A stretch of 15,458 nt of DNA from JAHLMP01 sp964608845 (GCA_964608845.1 CAZSPP010000001.1:1-15458); one strand, 5' to 3'. Shown: positions 7,574-14,178, counted from the first letter of the stretch. Notes: generated by a model not told the origin, from the sequence alone. Numbers and translations are program-made.

Positions 7574-8274
7574 TGATTTTTATGCAGATAGAAAAACTTC
7601 CTACAAACTCTCCGTTAGATAAAATTTTAGAAGGTGGAATAGAAAAGGATACAATCACAAATATATATGGAGAGCCAGGATCAGGAAAAACAAATTTAGC
7701 AATGCTTTGTGCAATATCTGCAATAAAAGAAGGGAAAAAAGCAATATACATTGATACAGAGGGCGGATTCTCTTTAGATAGATTCAGCCAATTAGTAAAA
7801 GAAAATTTAGAAGAATATCTTAGAAAGATAATCTTATTTTCTCCTATTAGTTGGAAAGAGCAGTGCGAAATAGTTGAAAAGATTGAGGAGAATTTGGAAA
7901 AAGAAAATGTTGGAATAATTATAATTGATTCTATTGTTTCTCTTTATCGACTTGAAATAACTCAAGAAAACTTTCATGAAATTAATAGAGAACTTGGAAG
8001 GCAATATCTAATCTTATCACATATTTCAAGAAATAGAAATATTCCAACCTTAGTAACAAATCAGATTTATGTGATTGAAGGTAAAATAGAATTAACTTCT
8101 CGCTTAATAGGAAAGTATTGGGCAAAAACTTTAATAAAATTAGAGAAGCTTGATATCTCTGGACATAGAAGAGCTACAATAATTAAACATAGATCAATCC
8201 CTGAAGGAAGAAAAATAGAATTTCAAATAACAGGAAATGGGTTAAAAGAAGTTGGAAGGTTTTCAGTAATATGA
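7573..8274 (+). CDS. radB: RadB, RecA/RadA-like recombination regulator
   Basis: A 233-residue RadA paralogue lacking RadA's N-terminal helix-hairpin-helix domain, the usual RadB length. Walker A is G-E-P-G-S-G-K-T at 33-40, preceded by L-D-K-I-L-E-G-G-I-E; D-T-E-G-G-F follows near 61-66; Walker B is I-I-I-I-D at 115-119. The segment E-I-N-R-E-L-G-R-Q and the later V-T-N-Q-I-Y are RecA-core signatures. RadB is a euryarchaeal and DPANN protein thought to help RadA filament formation or Holliday junction processing, with weak ATPase activity. The ATG at 7573 overlaps the preceding stop; an internal ATG at 7582 (M-Q-I-E-K) is an alternative. Confidence 0.93.
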   Translation: MIFMQIEKLPTNSPLDKILEGGIEKDTITNIYGEPGSGKTNLAMLCAISAIKEGKKAIYIDTEGGFSLDRFSQLVKENLEEYLRKIILFSPISWKEQCEIVEKIEENLEKENVGIIIIDSIVSLYRLEITQENFHEINRELGRQYLILSHISRNRNIPTLVTNQIYVIEGKIELTSRLIGKYWAKTLIKLEKLDISGHRRATIIKHRSIPEGRKIEFQITGNGLKEVGRFSVI

Positions 8275-8365
8275 AAATTTTAATGAAAAAATTTTGAAAA
8301 TTATTTAATATAGAAGCAAAAAAATTTAGAAGAAAAACAAAAAAGTTTAGAAAAAAATGAAAAAA

Positions 8366-8374
8366 CTTTAAATA
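8366..8374 (+). promoter_or_regulatory. TATA box upstream of speD
   Basis: CTTTAAATA lies 50-58 nt before the speD ATG. Transcription would start near 8395-8400, leaving a leader of about 25 nt, unlike the leaderless arrangement of 963 and 2919. The rest of 8275-8423 is A-rich with no other feature seen. Confidence 0.45.
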
Positions 8375-8423
8375 CTTATTATGATAATAAATTGAATATT
8401 ATTTTGAAAAAAGAATTGTAGAA

Positions 8424-8852
8424 ATGTTCGGACCACACTTAACATTGGATTTGTATTCATGCAACAGAGAAAAAATTGGAAACAAGGAGTTTATTCTAAA
8501 AATTTTAGATGAACTACCAGAACTAATAGGAATGCACAAAATTTCTGAGCCTTGGGCAATAGAATATCCAGGAAATCCAAACTCTTTTGATGCTGGTGGC
8601 ATTTCAGGATTTGTTCTAATAGCAGAGAGTCATATAACAATACATACCTTTGTAAAGCAAGCATTTGCCTCAGTAGACATATTTTCTTGCAAAAGCTTTG
8701 ATGTAGAGAAGGCGGAGAAATATATAATAGAAAAGTTTGAAGCTAAAAAAGTAGAAAAAAACTTTTTCAACAGAGGTATAGAATTTCCAAAGGATGTGGA
8801 AAAGGTTAAGAATATTGTAGCAAGAGATAGAAGAAAGATTTCAAAACAATGA
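8424..8852 (+). CDS. speD: S-adenosylmethionine decarboxylase proenzyme
   Basis: A 142-residue prokaryotic-type SpeD, which makes decarboxylated SAM, the aminopropyl donor for polyamines. The start H-L-T-L-D-L-Y-S-C matches the family and fixes the ATG. Self-cleavage should occur between E68 and S69 in A-E-S-H-I-T-I-H-T, turning Ser69 into the pyruvoyl cofactor; His74 and Cys89 fall at +5 and +20 from that serine, the spacing of the processing residues in the Thermotoga enzyme. The homologous crenarchaeal enzyme that decarboxylates arginine is an alternative that sequence reading alone cannot exclude. No spermidine synthase gene is in the window. Confidence 0.92.
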   Translation: MFGPHLTLDLYSCNREKIGNKEFILKILDELPELIGMHKISEPWAIEYPGNPNSFDAGGISGFVLIAESHITIHTFVKQAFASVDIFSCKSFDVEKAEKYIIEKFEAKKVEKNFFNRGIEFPKDVEKVKNIVARDRRKISKQ

Positions 8853-8949
8853 AGCTTTAGCAAATCATAGTTCAGTAACCTTTTCAAAATTTCCGGTTAA
8901 AAGAGATGAATCTATCTAAATCTTATACTTCTCAAGGTATTTTTATCTT

Positions 8950-9249
8950 CTAATAAAACCCAAGCAAATTTCTTGATTCTTCTATTAATTCTTTTACGAA
9001 ATTTATATCCTTCTCTTCCATTCCTTTACTTTTTAAAAGCTTCGTAAACTCTACCAATTCCTCTAAAGATTTTGTTGAATTTCCAATCCACAAATTTAGA
9101 TTTATTTTTTCTCCTTCTTCTTGTAGTTTTTCTCTGATAAGCCTTTCTGCAAAAGAGAGATTAAAATAAGCTCTGTGAACCCTCTCCTCCAGAATCTTTG
9201 AAACCATTTTTTCAGGATTCACTCTTATGAAATATCTTTCAATTTCCAT
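8950..9249 (-). CDS. Small helical protein of unknown function
   Basis: A 99-residue soluble, charged, predicted helical protein that I do not recognise. It starts M-E-I-E-R-Y-F-I-R-V-N-P-E-K and contains V-H-R-A-Y-F-N-L-S-F-A-E-R-L and L-N-L-W-I-G-N-S. The only cofactor or metal candidates are scattered; there is no Cys motif or signal peptide. Codon use and base composition match the neighbours. Minus-strand A/T-rich sequence at about 9265-9282 could be its TATA region. It lies between speD (97 bp away, convergent) and the tRNA-Arg gene. It reads as a real gene because it is intact, ATG-started and protein-like, but homologues would need to be shown. Confidence 0.6.
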   Translation of the reverse strand: MEIERYFIRVNPEKMVSKILEERVHRAYFNLSFAERLIREKLQEEGEKINLNLWIGNSTKSLEELVEFTKLLKSKGMEEKDINFVKELIEESRNLLGFY

Positions 9250-9340
9250 GTTAAAAATTTTTGGTTTAAAAAATAAAATATTAGTATAGGATTTTATTGA
9301 AGAACGCTGTATCTTCTTAATGCTAAGAATATAAAAATCA

Positions 9341-9497
9341 TGCCCCCACCGGGATTCGAACCCAGATTACGGCCTTTCTGCTTTTTTCTTTTTATCCTTT
9401 TAATCAAAGCCTTCTAACTTTTAGTTTTACCTTCTTATATTAATTTCCGAAAATCAAAAACCGCAGGGCCGTGTCCTGTCCATTAGACTATGGGGGC
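9341..9497 (-). tRNA. tRNA-Arg(GCG) with an 85-nt intron
   Basis: The minus strand folds into a full cloverleaf: acceptor GCCCCCA/TGGGGGC, D stem GTCT/GGAC, anticodon stem CGGCC/GGCCG, T stem CTGGG/CCCGG with loop TTCGAAT, discriminator A at 9341 and no encoded CCA. Positions 32-38 read CUGCGG-(intron)-A, giving anticodon GCG at 9464-9462, which reads CGU and CGC arginine codons. A T-rich run (TTTTTA, minus strand) follows the 3' end and may end transcription. Confidence 0.93.
9376..9460 (-). other. tRNA-Arg intron at position 37/38
   Basis: The 85-nt intron fits a canonical BHB motif. CUGC (positions 32-35) pairs with GCAG near the intron's 3' end; the bulges are G-G^U and A-A^A with cleavage after the second base of each; flanking helices are the anticodon stem and U-rich/A-rich intron ends. 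No reading frame or C/D box pair is evident inside. Confidence 0.88.
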
Positions 9498-9507
9498 TTT
9501 TTAATAG

Positions 9508-9516
9508 TTTTTATAC
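9508..9516 (+). promoter_or_regulatory. TATA box of the zinc-ribbon/EF-1beta operon
   Basis: TTTTTATAC lies 22-30 nt before the ATG at 9538, in the 40-bp space shared with the divergent tRNA-Arg gene, so initiation is probably leaderless. Confidence 0.4.
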
Positions 9517-9537
9517 TTTTACAAAATAAATAAAGAT

Positions 9538-9708
9538 ATGCTAAAGAAGATTGAGTGCACATCATGTAAAAGAAATGTAATAGGAGAAAAGAATTATGTT
9601 AAATTTGAATGCCCGAATTGCGGAAAAAAGGAGATAGTGAGATGTGAAAGATGTAAAAAGTTAAGTGTACCATATATTTGCTCTGAATGTGGATTTGAAG
9701 GTCCATGA
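9538..9708 (+). CDS. Archaeal zinc-ribbon RNA-binding-type protein
   Basis: A 56-residue protein with four C-x2-C pairs: C-T-S-C, C-P-N-C-G, C-E-R-C and C-S-E-C-G, ending G-F-E-G-P. This is the small double zinc-ribbon family conserved beside the EF-1beta gene in archaea (DUF1610 type), expected to bind two zinc ions and suspected of a translation or RNA-related role. The ATG at 9538 is the only sensible start, giving M-L-K-K-I-E-C. The EF-1beta gene starts 10 nt after its stop, so they form an operon. The family assignment rests on the Cys spacing, the G-F-E-G-P tail and this neighbour. Confidence 0.9.
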   Translation: MLKKIECTSCKRNVIGEKNYVKFECPNCGKKEIVRCERCKKLSVPYICSECGFEGP

Positions 9709-9718
9709 GCGTGATACT

Positions 9719-9967
9719 ATGGGAAATGTTGCAATAACATTTAAAATACTTCCAAAATCTTCTGATGTTGATATTAATCTTTTGGTTAATAAAATAAGAG
9801 AGTTAAACCCTAATGATATAAAAACAGAAAATCTCGCATTTGGAATAAAGATCATTAAAGCACTATTTATAATTCCTGATAATAAAGGTTCTTCTGAAAT
9901 AGAAGAAAAGTTAAGAAATATAGAAGAAATTGGAGAAGTTGAAACAGAATCCTTGACATTAATTTAG
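9719..9967 (+). CDS. Translation elongation factor 1-beta (archaeal)
   Basis: An 82-residue aEF-1beta, slightly shorter than the usual 88-90. It is the guanine-nucleotide exchange factor for aEF-1alpha. Diagnostic segments are M-G-N-V-A-I-T-F-K-I-L-P near the start, E-N-L-A-F-G-I-K-I-I-K-A-L in the middle, then I-I-P-D-N-K-G-S-S-E-I-E-E-K-L and a C-terminal V-E-T-E-S-L-T. The start M-G-N at 9719 is chosen over an in-frame upstream codon at 9665 because the family begins M-G-x-V-A and the longer form would overlap the zinc-ribbon gene by 44 bp. GTGATA (9711-9716) just before the ATG resembles part of a ribosome-binding site, though its spacing is short. Confidence 0.92.
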   Translation: MGNVAITFKILPKSSDVDINLLVNKIRELNPNDIKTENLAFGIKIIKALFIIPDNKGSSEIEEKLRNIEEIGEVETESLTLI

Positions 9968-10006
9968 GAATGATTAAAAAACAATTTTTAAGAGTAGCTA
10001 AAACTA

Positions 10007-10036
10007 ATTTAATTTTGTAAGATTATTTAATTTTGT
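10007..10036 (+). promoter_or_regulatory. Promoter region of the split gatD operon with a 12-bp direct repeat
   Basis: ATTTAATTTTGT occurs twice, at 10007-10018 and 10025-10036, 18 bp apart. The upstream copy is 25-36 nt before the ATG at 10043 and is the better TATA candidate; the second copy may be a duplicated element or chance in AT-rich DNA. Confidence 0.35.
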
Positions 10037-10042
10037 GTTATT

Positions 10043-10249
10043 ATGTACTCTAAAAAAATTTTGAATATCTTGAAAAAAAATAAATTAAAAATAGGAGATA
10101 AGGTTAGGATAATTTTAGATAATAAAGAGATTAAAGGAATAATAATGCCTAGACCAGAAAGTGGAGATGAAGATTGTCTAATCATAAAATTAGATGATGG
10201 TTATAATATAGGAATAAAAATAACTAAAGAAAAAATTGAAAAAATTTAA
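10043..10249 (+). CDS. GatD N-terminal domain encoded separately
   Basis: A 68-residue protein matching the N-terminal beta-barrel domain of archaeal GatD: L-K-I-G-D-K-V-R-I, G-I-I-M-P-R-P-E-S-G-D-E-D, and I-I-K-L-D-D-G-Y-N-I-G-I-K-I, in the order and spacing of full-length GatD residues about 1-80. In known GatD this domain is fused by a linker of about 20 residues to the asparaginase-like catalytic part. Here it ends with a stop that overlaps the catalytic gene's ATG (TAATG at 10247-10251). Either the subunit is truly split and translationally coupled, or one base is missing: a seventh A in the A6 run at 10239-10244 would fuse both frames. Confidence 0.85.
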   Translation: MYSKKILNILKKNKLKIGDKVRIILDNKEIKGIIMPRPESGDEDCLIIKLDDGYNIGIKITKEKIEKI

Positions 10250-11310
10250 TGATAGATATGGAAAATGAAAAGATAATATCAATTCTTGGTACAGGAGGAA
10301 CAATAGCAAGCAAAATAGATTATTCTACTGGTGGAGTATATGCAGCGTTTTCTCCTTCTGATATAATAAACCAGATACCTGAAATAAAAGATATTGCTGA
10401 AATTAGAACAAAACAAGTAATGAACATAATGAGCGAAGATATGAAACCAGAATATTGGAAGATAATTGCAAGAGAAGCTGCAAAAGAATTAAATTCTGGC
10501 TCTTGCGGAATAATAATAACCCATGGTACAGATACAATGCATTTTACTTCTGCTGCCCTTTGCTTTATGCTAAAGAATTTGAATGGAACCATAGCTTTAG
10601 TAGGTGCGCAAAGAAGCTCTGATCGTGGTTCAAGCGATTCTTTTATGAATATGATTTGCGCTTCTCATCTCATTACAAAATCTGATATTGGTGAAATACT
10701 TGTTGTAATGCATGAATCTATGAATGACGATTATTGTATAGCTATTAGAGGATGTAGATGCAGAAAGATGCACACAAGCAGAAGAGATGCCTTTAAATCA
10801 ATAAATGAAAAGCCTATTGCAAGAATAAGCTATTCTGGAGAAATAGAGATAATAAACAAAAATTATATTAAAAAAAGAGAAGGAAAGGTTTTTGTAGATG
10901 ACAAGTTAGAAGAAAAGGTCGCTTTTGTAAAGGTATATCCTGGAATAGATCCTGAAATATTTGATTTTTATTTAGATAAAAAATACAAAGGATTTGTTGT
11001 TGAAGCAACTGGATTAGGGCATGTTCCTACATTAGGAAAAAACTCTGTCTTAAACAAAATAAAAAAAATAAGAGAAAATGAAATTCCTGTAGTTATTACA
11101 TCTCAATGCATTTATGGAAGGGTCCATCCAACAATATATGCAAATTTAAGAAAGCTTTATAAGCTTGGAGTAATATTTGCTGAAGACATGCTTCCAGAGG
11201 TTGCATATATAAAATTAATGTTTATTCTTGGTCATACAAAAAATGAAGAAGAAATTAAAAATCTAATGCTAAAAAATATTGCCGGAGAAATTTCTGAAAG
11301 AAGTGAATAA
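10249..11310 (+). CDS. gatD: GatD catalytic (asparaginase-like) part
   Basis: A 353-residue L-asparaginase-fold protein: the amidase half of GatDE, which releases ammonia from glutamine so GatE can turn Glu-tRNA(Gln) into Gln-tRNA(Gln). Active-site residues by analogy with GatD and AnsB are Thr15 in G-T-G-G-T-I-A-S, Thr94-Asp95 in H-G-T-D-T-M, and Lys173 in R-K-M-H-T-S. E-D-M-K-P-E-Y-W, A-Q-R-S-S-D-R, V-E-A-T-G-L-G-H and the closing N-I-A-G-E-I-S-E-R are GatD rather than plain asparaginase signatures. The N-terminal GatD domain is in the preceding overlapping gene, and the linker seen in fused homologues is mostly absent. The rhomboid-like gene starts immediately after the stop. gatE is not in the window. 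Confidence 0.93.
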   Translation: MIDMENEKIISILGTGGTIASKIDYSTGGVYAAFSPSDIINQIPEIKDIAEIRTKQVMNIMSEDMKPEYWKIIAREAAKELNSGSCGIIITHGTDTMHFTSAALCFMLKNLNGTIALVGAQRSSDRGSSDSFMNMICASHLITKSDIGEILVVMHESMNDDYCIAIRGCRCRKMHTSRRDAFKSINEKPIARISYSGEIEIINKNYIKKREGKVFVDDKLEEKVAFVKVYPGIDPEIFDFYLDKKYKGFVVEATGLGHVPTLGKNSVLNKIKKIRENEIPVVITSQCIYGRVHPTIYANLRKLYKLGVIFAEDMLPEVAYIKLMFILGHTKNEEEIKNLMLKNIAGEISERSE

Positions 11311-12195
11311 ATGAAAAAATCTGATAAAAGATTCTTTAGAATACTGAAATTATCTAAGATTAAAAAAGATTTTATTGAATTGATTGAAGGAATAACCTTT
11401 AAAGAAATATTAGTAATTCTTTCATTTCCAATATTTATAACCATTTTAATGTTTTTGCCTCCTAACATAAGAGATTCTTTATCTCTTCACATTGATAATC
11501 CTCAATGGTGGCAGTTTTTTACCTCTTCTTTTATTCATGAAAATTTAATTCATTTACTTGATAATATTCAAACATACTTTATAATAAGCTTTGTTTTATT
11601 GATCTTCGCTAATAAAACAAAAAACAAGAAAAATTTTTTTACTTTGTTTTTATTTAATCTTATTTCTTTACCATTAATAAGCTCTCTGATAGTAACTATA
11701 TTTTATCCTAAATTTATTCCGAGCATAAAAACATCTCAAGGAAGCTCTGTCTTGATTTCTTCGATGCTCGGTTTCTTTCCTATGTTTTGGATATATTACT
11801 TCTCAAAGAAGCAGAAAAACAACACGATTGACAAATTCTTTAACCTATCTCTCTCATACTTATATTTATTGATTGTTGTGATTTACTATCAAATTCATAA
11901 AAATATATTGCTTGTTTCGGCATTTTTCTTCTATTTCTTGTTTTATTGTTATTTTTATAGAAAAGATTTCAAAGTCTTTGTAAAAAACATTTACGAAGAA
12001 TCCAAAAATAATATAATATTCTGCTTTTTAACAATATTTTTCCTAATATTCTTCATGACTGCACCGCTTATTTTATTTCCATTAAAATTTGTTAAAGGAA
12101 ATACAGTTATTGATATTTTCATACATTATATCGGGCTTTTTTATGGAATAATTATAAGCTATGTGTTTTTTAAATCCAAAATAAAAAAGGTTTGA
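11311..12195 (+). CDS. Rhomboid-like multi-pass membrane protein
   Basis: A 294-residue integral membrane protein with about six or seven hydrophobic segments (roughly 32-50, 86-101, 109-131, 143-163, 178-215, 234-256, 268-287). W-W-Q-F-F-T-S-S-F-I-H-E-N-L-I-H-L-L-D-N (66-85) matches the rhomboid loop/helix-2 pattern with two His and an Asn. G-S-S-V (144-147) sits where rhomboids carry the catalytic G-x-S-G, with Ser146 the possible nucleophile but the last Gly replaced by Val; H272 in I-H-Y-I-G-L-F-Y-G aligns with the helix-6 H-x-x-G motif. Intramembrane serine protease activity is therefore plausible but not assured, and an inactive homologue is possible. It abuts gatD (TAA then ATG), so it is probably in that operon. 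Confidence 0.7.
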   Translation: MKKSDKRFFRILKLSKIKKDFIELIEGITFKEILVILSFPIFITILMFLPPNIRDSLSLHIDNPQWWQFFTSSFIHENLIHLLDNIQTYFIISFVLLIFANKTKNKKNFFTLFLFNLISLPLISSLIVTIFYPKFIPSIKTSQGSSVLISSMLGFFPMFWIYYFSKKQKNNTIDKFFNLSLSYLYLLIVVIYYQIHKNILLVSAFFFYFLFYCYFYRKDFKVFVKNIYEESKNNIIFCFLTIFFLIFFMTAPLILFPLKFVKGNTVIDIFIHYIGLFYGIIISYVFFKSKIKKV

Positions 12196-12196
12196 A

Positions 12197-12238
12197 TTGA
12201 TTAAAAAAGTTTTATTAATCAAAGCTTCTATTTTCTTT
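12197..12238 (+). terminator. Hairpin and T-rich tract after the gatD operon
   Basis: TTGATTAA (12197-12204) and TTAATCAA (12215-12222) pair around a 10-nt AAAAGTTTTA spacer that can extend the stem, followed by a T-rich tract (TTCTATTTTCTTTTC). It begins two bases after the rhomboid-like stop. AT-rich stems are weak, so termination may depend mainly on the T tract. Confidence 0.35.
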
Positions 12239-12336
12239 TCTCATATTTTTCATTTATCAAAATAATATTCTTATCATAAGCATTCACTACTTAATATAAA
12301 AACAAACATTAAGAAACAATCAAAACCAAAAAACCA

Positions 12337-12348
12337 TTTATATAAAAG
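12337..12348 (+). promoter_or_regulatory. TATA box of the pilin-like operon
   Basis: TTTATATAAAAG lies 17-28 nt before the ATG at 12365, giving a leaderless or nearly leaderless transcript for all six downstream genes, which have no comparable element of their own. Confidence 0.5.
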
Positions 12349-12364
12349 CAAAGATATTCTATTT

Positions 12365-12622
12365 ATGGAAATAGCTACTTGGCATCTTTTTGCTATTGTT
12401 ATGCTTATAATAGTTTTAGCTATTGTTCTGATTGTTATTGTGTTACCAATATTTTTTGGAATAAATCAAACAAGAGAAGAAATAAATGTAATTAATGCAT
12501 GTAGGGAATGGTCTAAAAATAATTGCATGGAATCTTTGGTTTCAATTTATAAAAGCAGAATAGGTTGCAAAGATTATGAAGAATGTTTAAAAATATGTAA
12601 AAATTTAGGGACTTGTTGGTAG
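12365..12622 (+). CDS. Small membrane-anchored protein with a six-Cys exterior domain
   Basis: 85 residues: a short start (M-E-I-A-T-W-H-L-F), a strongly hydrophobic helix at about 9-32, then a soluble tail with six cysteines (46, 54, 68, 74, 78, 84) ending in C-W. The even number and spacing suggest up to three disulfides, so the tail is probably outside the cell. It lacks the M-K-G start of later genes in the operon. It leads the operon, 7 bp before the next gene. I do not recognise a family; a minor pilin-like subunit or small secreted anchor protein are possibilities. Confidence 0.75.
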   Translation: MEIATWHLFAIVMLIIVLAIVLIVIVLPIFFGINQTREEINVINACREWSKNNCMESLVSIYKSRIGCKDYEECLKICKNLGTCW

Positions 12623-12628
12623 GTTAAG

Positions 12629-12757
12629 ATGAAAGGTATACAAAGAGATATGCTTAACATAATAATTGGAATGATAGTTTTTATTTTATTTATAACAATA
12701 ATAATTTTGATTTTTACTAAATTGAGCAGTAATACATCATGGTTTAGCTTAGGTTGA
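12629..12757 (+). CDS. 42-residue MKG-type single-span membrane protein
   Basis: A very short gene: M-K-G-I-Q-R-D-M-L followed by a hydrophobic helix at about 10-30 and a short polar tail ending S-W-F-S-L-G. It is flanked by gaps of 6 and 4 bp and shares the M-K-G start with genes at 13227, 13674 and 14179. AGGTTAAG just before the ATG may serve as a ribosome-binding site. It resembles a prepilin N-terminal helix without a globular head. Because of its size it is easily missed by gene finders. Confidence 0.65.
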   Translation: MKGIQRDMLNIIIGMIVFILFITIIILIFTKLSSNTSWFSLG

Positions 12758-12761
12758 TGAT

Positions 12762-13217
12762 ATGCATCCGATGTATGATCTTGCAAAAATGATATGTAGC
12801 TTAATTTTAATAATATCAATATTTAGACTTGTGATTGAATTGGGTTATGTGTATATAGAATATTTTGCAAGAGGTAATGTTAGAGTAATGCAAGAATTTA
12901 TTTCTGGTTTTATATCAATTAGCAATGTTGCTCCTTCAGAAAGTTATTTCGAAGGTATTTTTCCTGAAGTGAGCCATGAAATAAAAATAGTAAAAGAGCC
13001 ACCATTAATTAATATATCTCCAGGTGGTGTTTCACAAATGCCAAGAATAAAGTTTAGAGAATATCCTGAAATCTCATATACTATAGCAAAATCTCTTAAC
13101 ATAGAAGGAGATTGCGTTGAAAAATGGTGTGTTCTCTCTGGAGAAAATATAAACAAAATAATTATTGAAAAATCCGAAAATATTATTAAAATTAAGAAAG
13201 AAGAAATCAAAAAATAG
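12762..13217 (+). CDS. Single-span surface protein of the pilin-like operon
   Basis: 151 residues: an N-terminal hydrophobic helix at about 8-32 (M-I-C-S-L-I-L-I-I-S-I-F), an amphipathic continuation as in pilins (A-R-G-N-V-R-V-M-Q-E-F-I-S-G-F-I-S), then N-V-A-P-S-E-S and a beta-rich domain with I-K-I-V-K-E-P-P-L-I-N-I-S-P. A Cys pair C-V-E-K-W-C lies near the C terminus. The long hydrophobic-to-amphipathic helix followed by a small beta domain matches the layout of archaeal minor pilin-like proteins, but no named family is certain. It begins 4 bp after the preceding stop and ends 9 bp before the next gene. Confidence 0.75.
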   Translation: MHPMYDLAKMICSLILIISIFRLVIELGYVYIEYFARGNVRVMQEFISGFISISNVAPSESYFEGIFPEVSHEIKIVKEPPLINISPGGVSQMPRIKFREYPEISYTIAKSLNIEGDCVEKWCVLSGENINKIIIEKSENIIKIKKEEIKK

Positions 13218-13226
13218 GATGTTAAA

Positions 13227-13673
13227 ATGAAAGGATATGAAGAACCAACAACAACATTTATTGAAATACTTACAATAATAATTTTTACTATCTTTGTTTT
13301 AGGTTCTTTATTAATGGTTACAAAATTTAGAACAGATGCAAGATTAGCAACAACAAAAAGAATTATGATAGATTTCGGAGAAAATGTTTTAAGTGCAAGC
13401 TGTCTAACAAATGAAAAGAATGTATTAAATGAAACAAAAATTAGATCAGAATTTGAATATTACAACTCTCATAAAAATGATAAAGATGGTTTCTCCTGCT
13501 TAGAAACAAGCATCCCAATAAAAACTATAATACAGACAAAAGATACAAAATGGGAGTTTGGAAATGCTATCGGTAAAAAATTTTTTCCTATATTTATATT
13601 TCCTGCTGTTTTGTTGAAAGATGATGGTTCAACAGTTCCAGCAACTATAGAGATTATGATAGAAGCTGATTGA
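13227..13673 (+). CDS. MKG-type pilin-like protein
   Basis: 148 residues starting M-K-G-Y-E-E-P-T-T-T-F, with one hydrophobic helix at about 12-32 and then an amphipathic run (T-T-K-R-I-M-I-D-F-G-E-N-V-L-S-A-S-C-L-T). The exterior part has two Cys (in S-A-S-C-L-T and G-F-S-C-L-E), likely a disulfide, followed by an acidic C terminus. The stretch N-V-L-S-A-S-C-L-T ... N-E-T-K-I is reminiscent of conserved pilin-like proteins in small-genome archaea, from memory only. The next gene starts on the base after its stop, implying coupling. Confidence 0.75.
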   Translation: MKGYEEPTTTFIEILTIIIFTIFVLGSLLMVTKFRTDARLATTKRIMIDFGENVLSASCLTNEKNVLNETKIRSEFEYYNSHKNDKDGFSCLETSIPIKTIIQTKDTKWEFGNAIGKKFFPIFIFPAVLLKDDGSTVPATIEIMIEAD

Positions 13674-14177
13674 ATGAAAGGATTTACCTTAACTCTTTCA
13701 GTAGTATCTCTTATAGCAACAATTTTGATAGGAGTATTTATTTCTTTTGTTCTTGGTATTATGTACTCTTTTCATCTTTACATAACAAAAACTTTAATTA
13801 TAGAAAAGATTTATTCTTATTCTAACGCACAAGATGCTCTTCTCTCTCTACTCGAAATGAAAAAAGAGGGAATAAGTTTTAAGCAGGCATTAATTTACTC
13901 TATGTATGAAAATACTTTAGAGCCAAAAATCTATAATGGTGAAAAAGAGATTGTTTATAGCTTAAAAGATGTTGCTAAAGAGTTTTTAGATTATTTTTAT
14001 ATATATGATGATTATTGGCTCTTTTTATACAATACATCAACTCAAAAATATGAAACTATCCTGGCTTCAAAAAATAATCCAGAAAAATTATTTTCAGACC
14101 CAAAAGGAAGTAGTAGAGCTCAAGTTCCTTTATCAAAGGATTATTATATTGTAATTTATATAAAAACAACTGATTAA
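13674..14177 (+). CDS. MKG-type pilin-like protein with a prepilin-like start
   Basis: 167 residues. The N terminus M-K-G-F-T-L-T-L-S-V-V-S-L-I-A-T-I-L-I-G closely resembles a type IV prepilin start (K-G-F-T-L-I-E), including the Lys-Gly that prepilin peptidase cleaves after, but the usual Glu at +5 is replaced by Leu. The hydrophobic helix extends to about 32, then a helical and beta-containing exterior domain rich in Tyr, with no Cys. Gene order and zero spacing to its neighbours put it in one structure or pathway with them. Whether the leader is cleaved is unknown. Confidence 0.75.
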   Translation: MKGFTLTLSVVSLIATILIGVFISFVLGIMYSFHLYITKTLIIEKIYSYSNAQDALLSLLEMKKEGISFKQALIYSMYENTLEPKIYNGEKEIVYSLKDVAKEFLDYFYIYDDYWLFLYNTSTQKYETILASKNNPEKLFSDPKGSSRAQVPLSKDYYIVIYIKTTD

Positions 14178-14178
14178 A

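Noticed and set aside
9376..9460. A C/D box small RNA within the tRNA-Arg intron
   Set aside because: No RUGAUGA and CUGA pair in the right order and spacing could be seen.
9665..9718. A longer EF-1beta start adding 18 residues
   Set aside because: It would overlap most of the zinc-ribbon's C terminus, and the family starts M-G-x-V-A at 9719.
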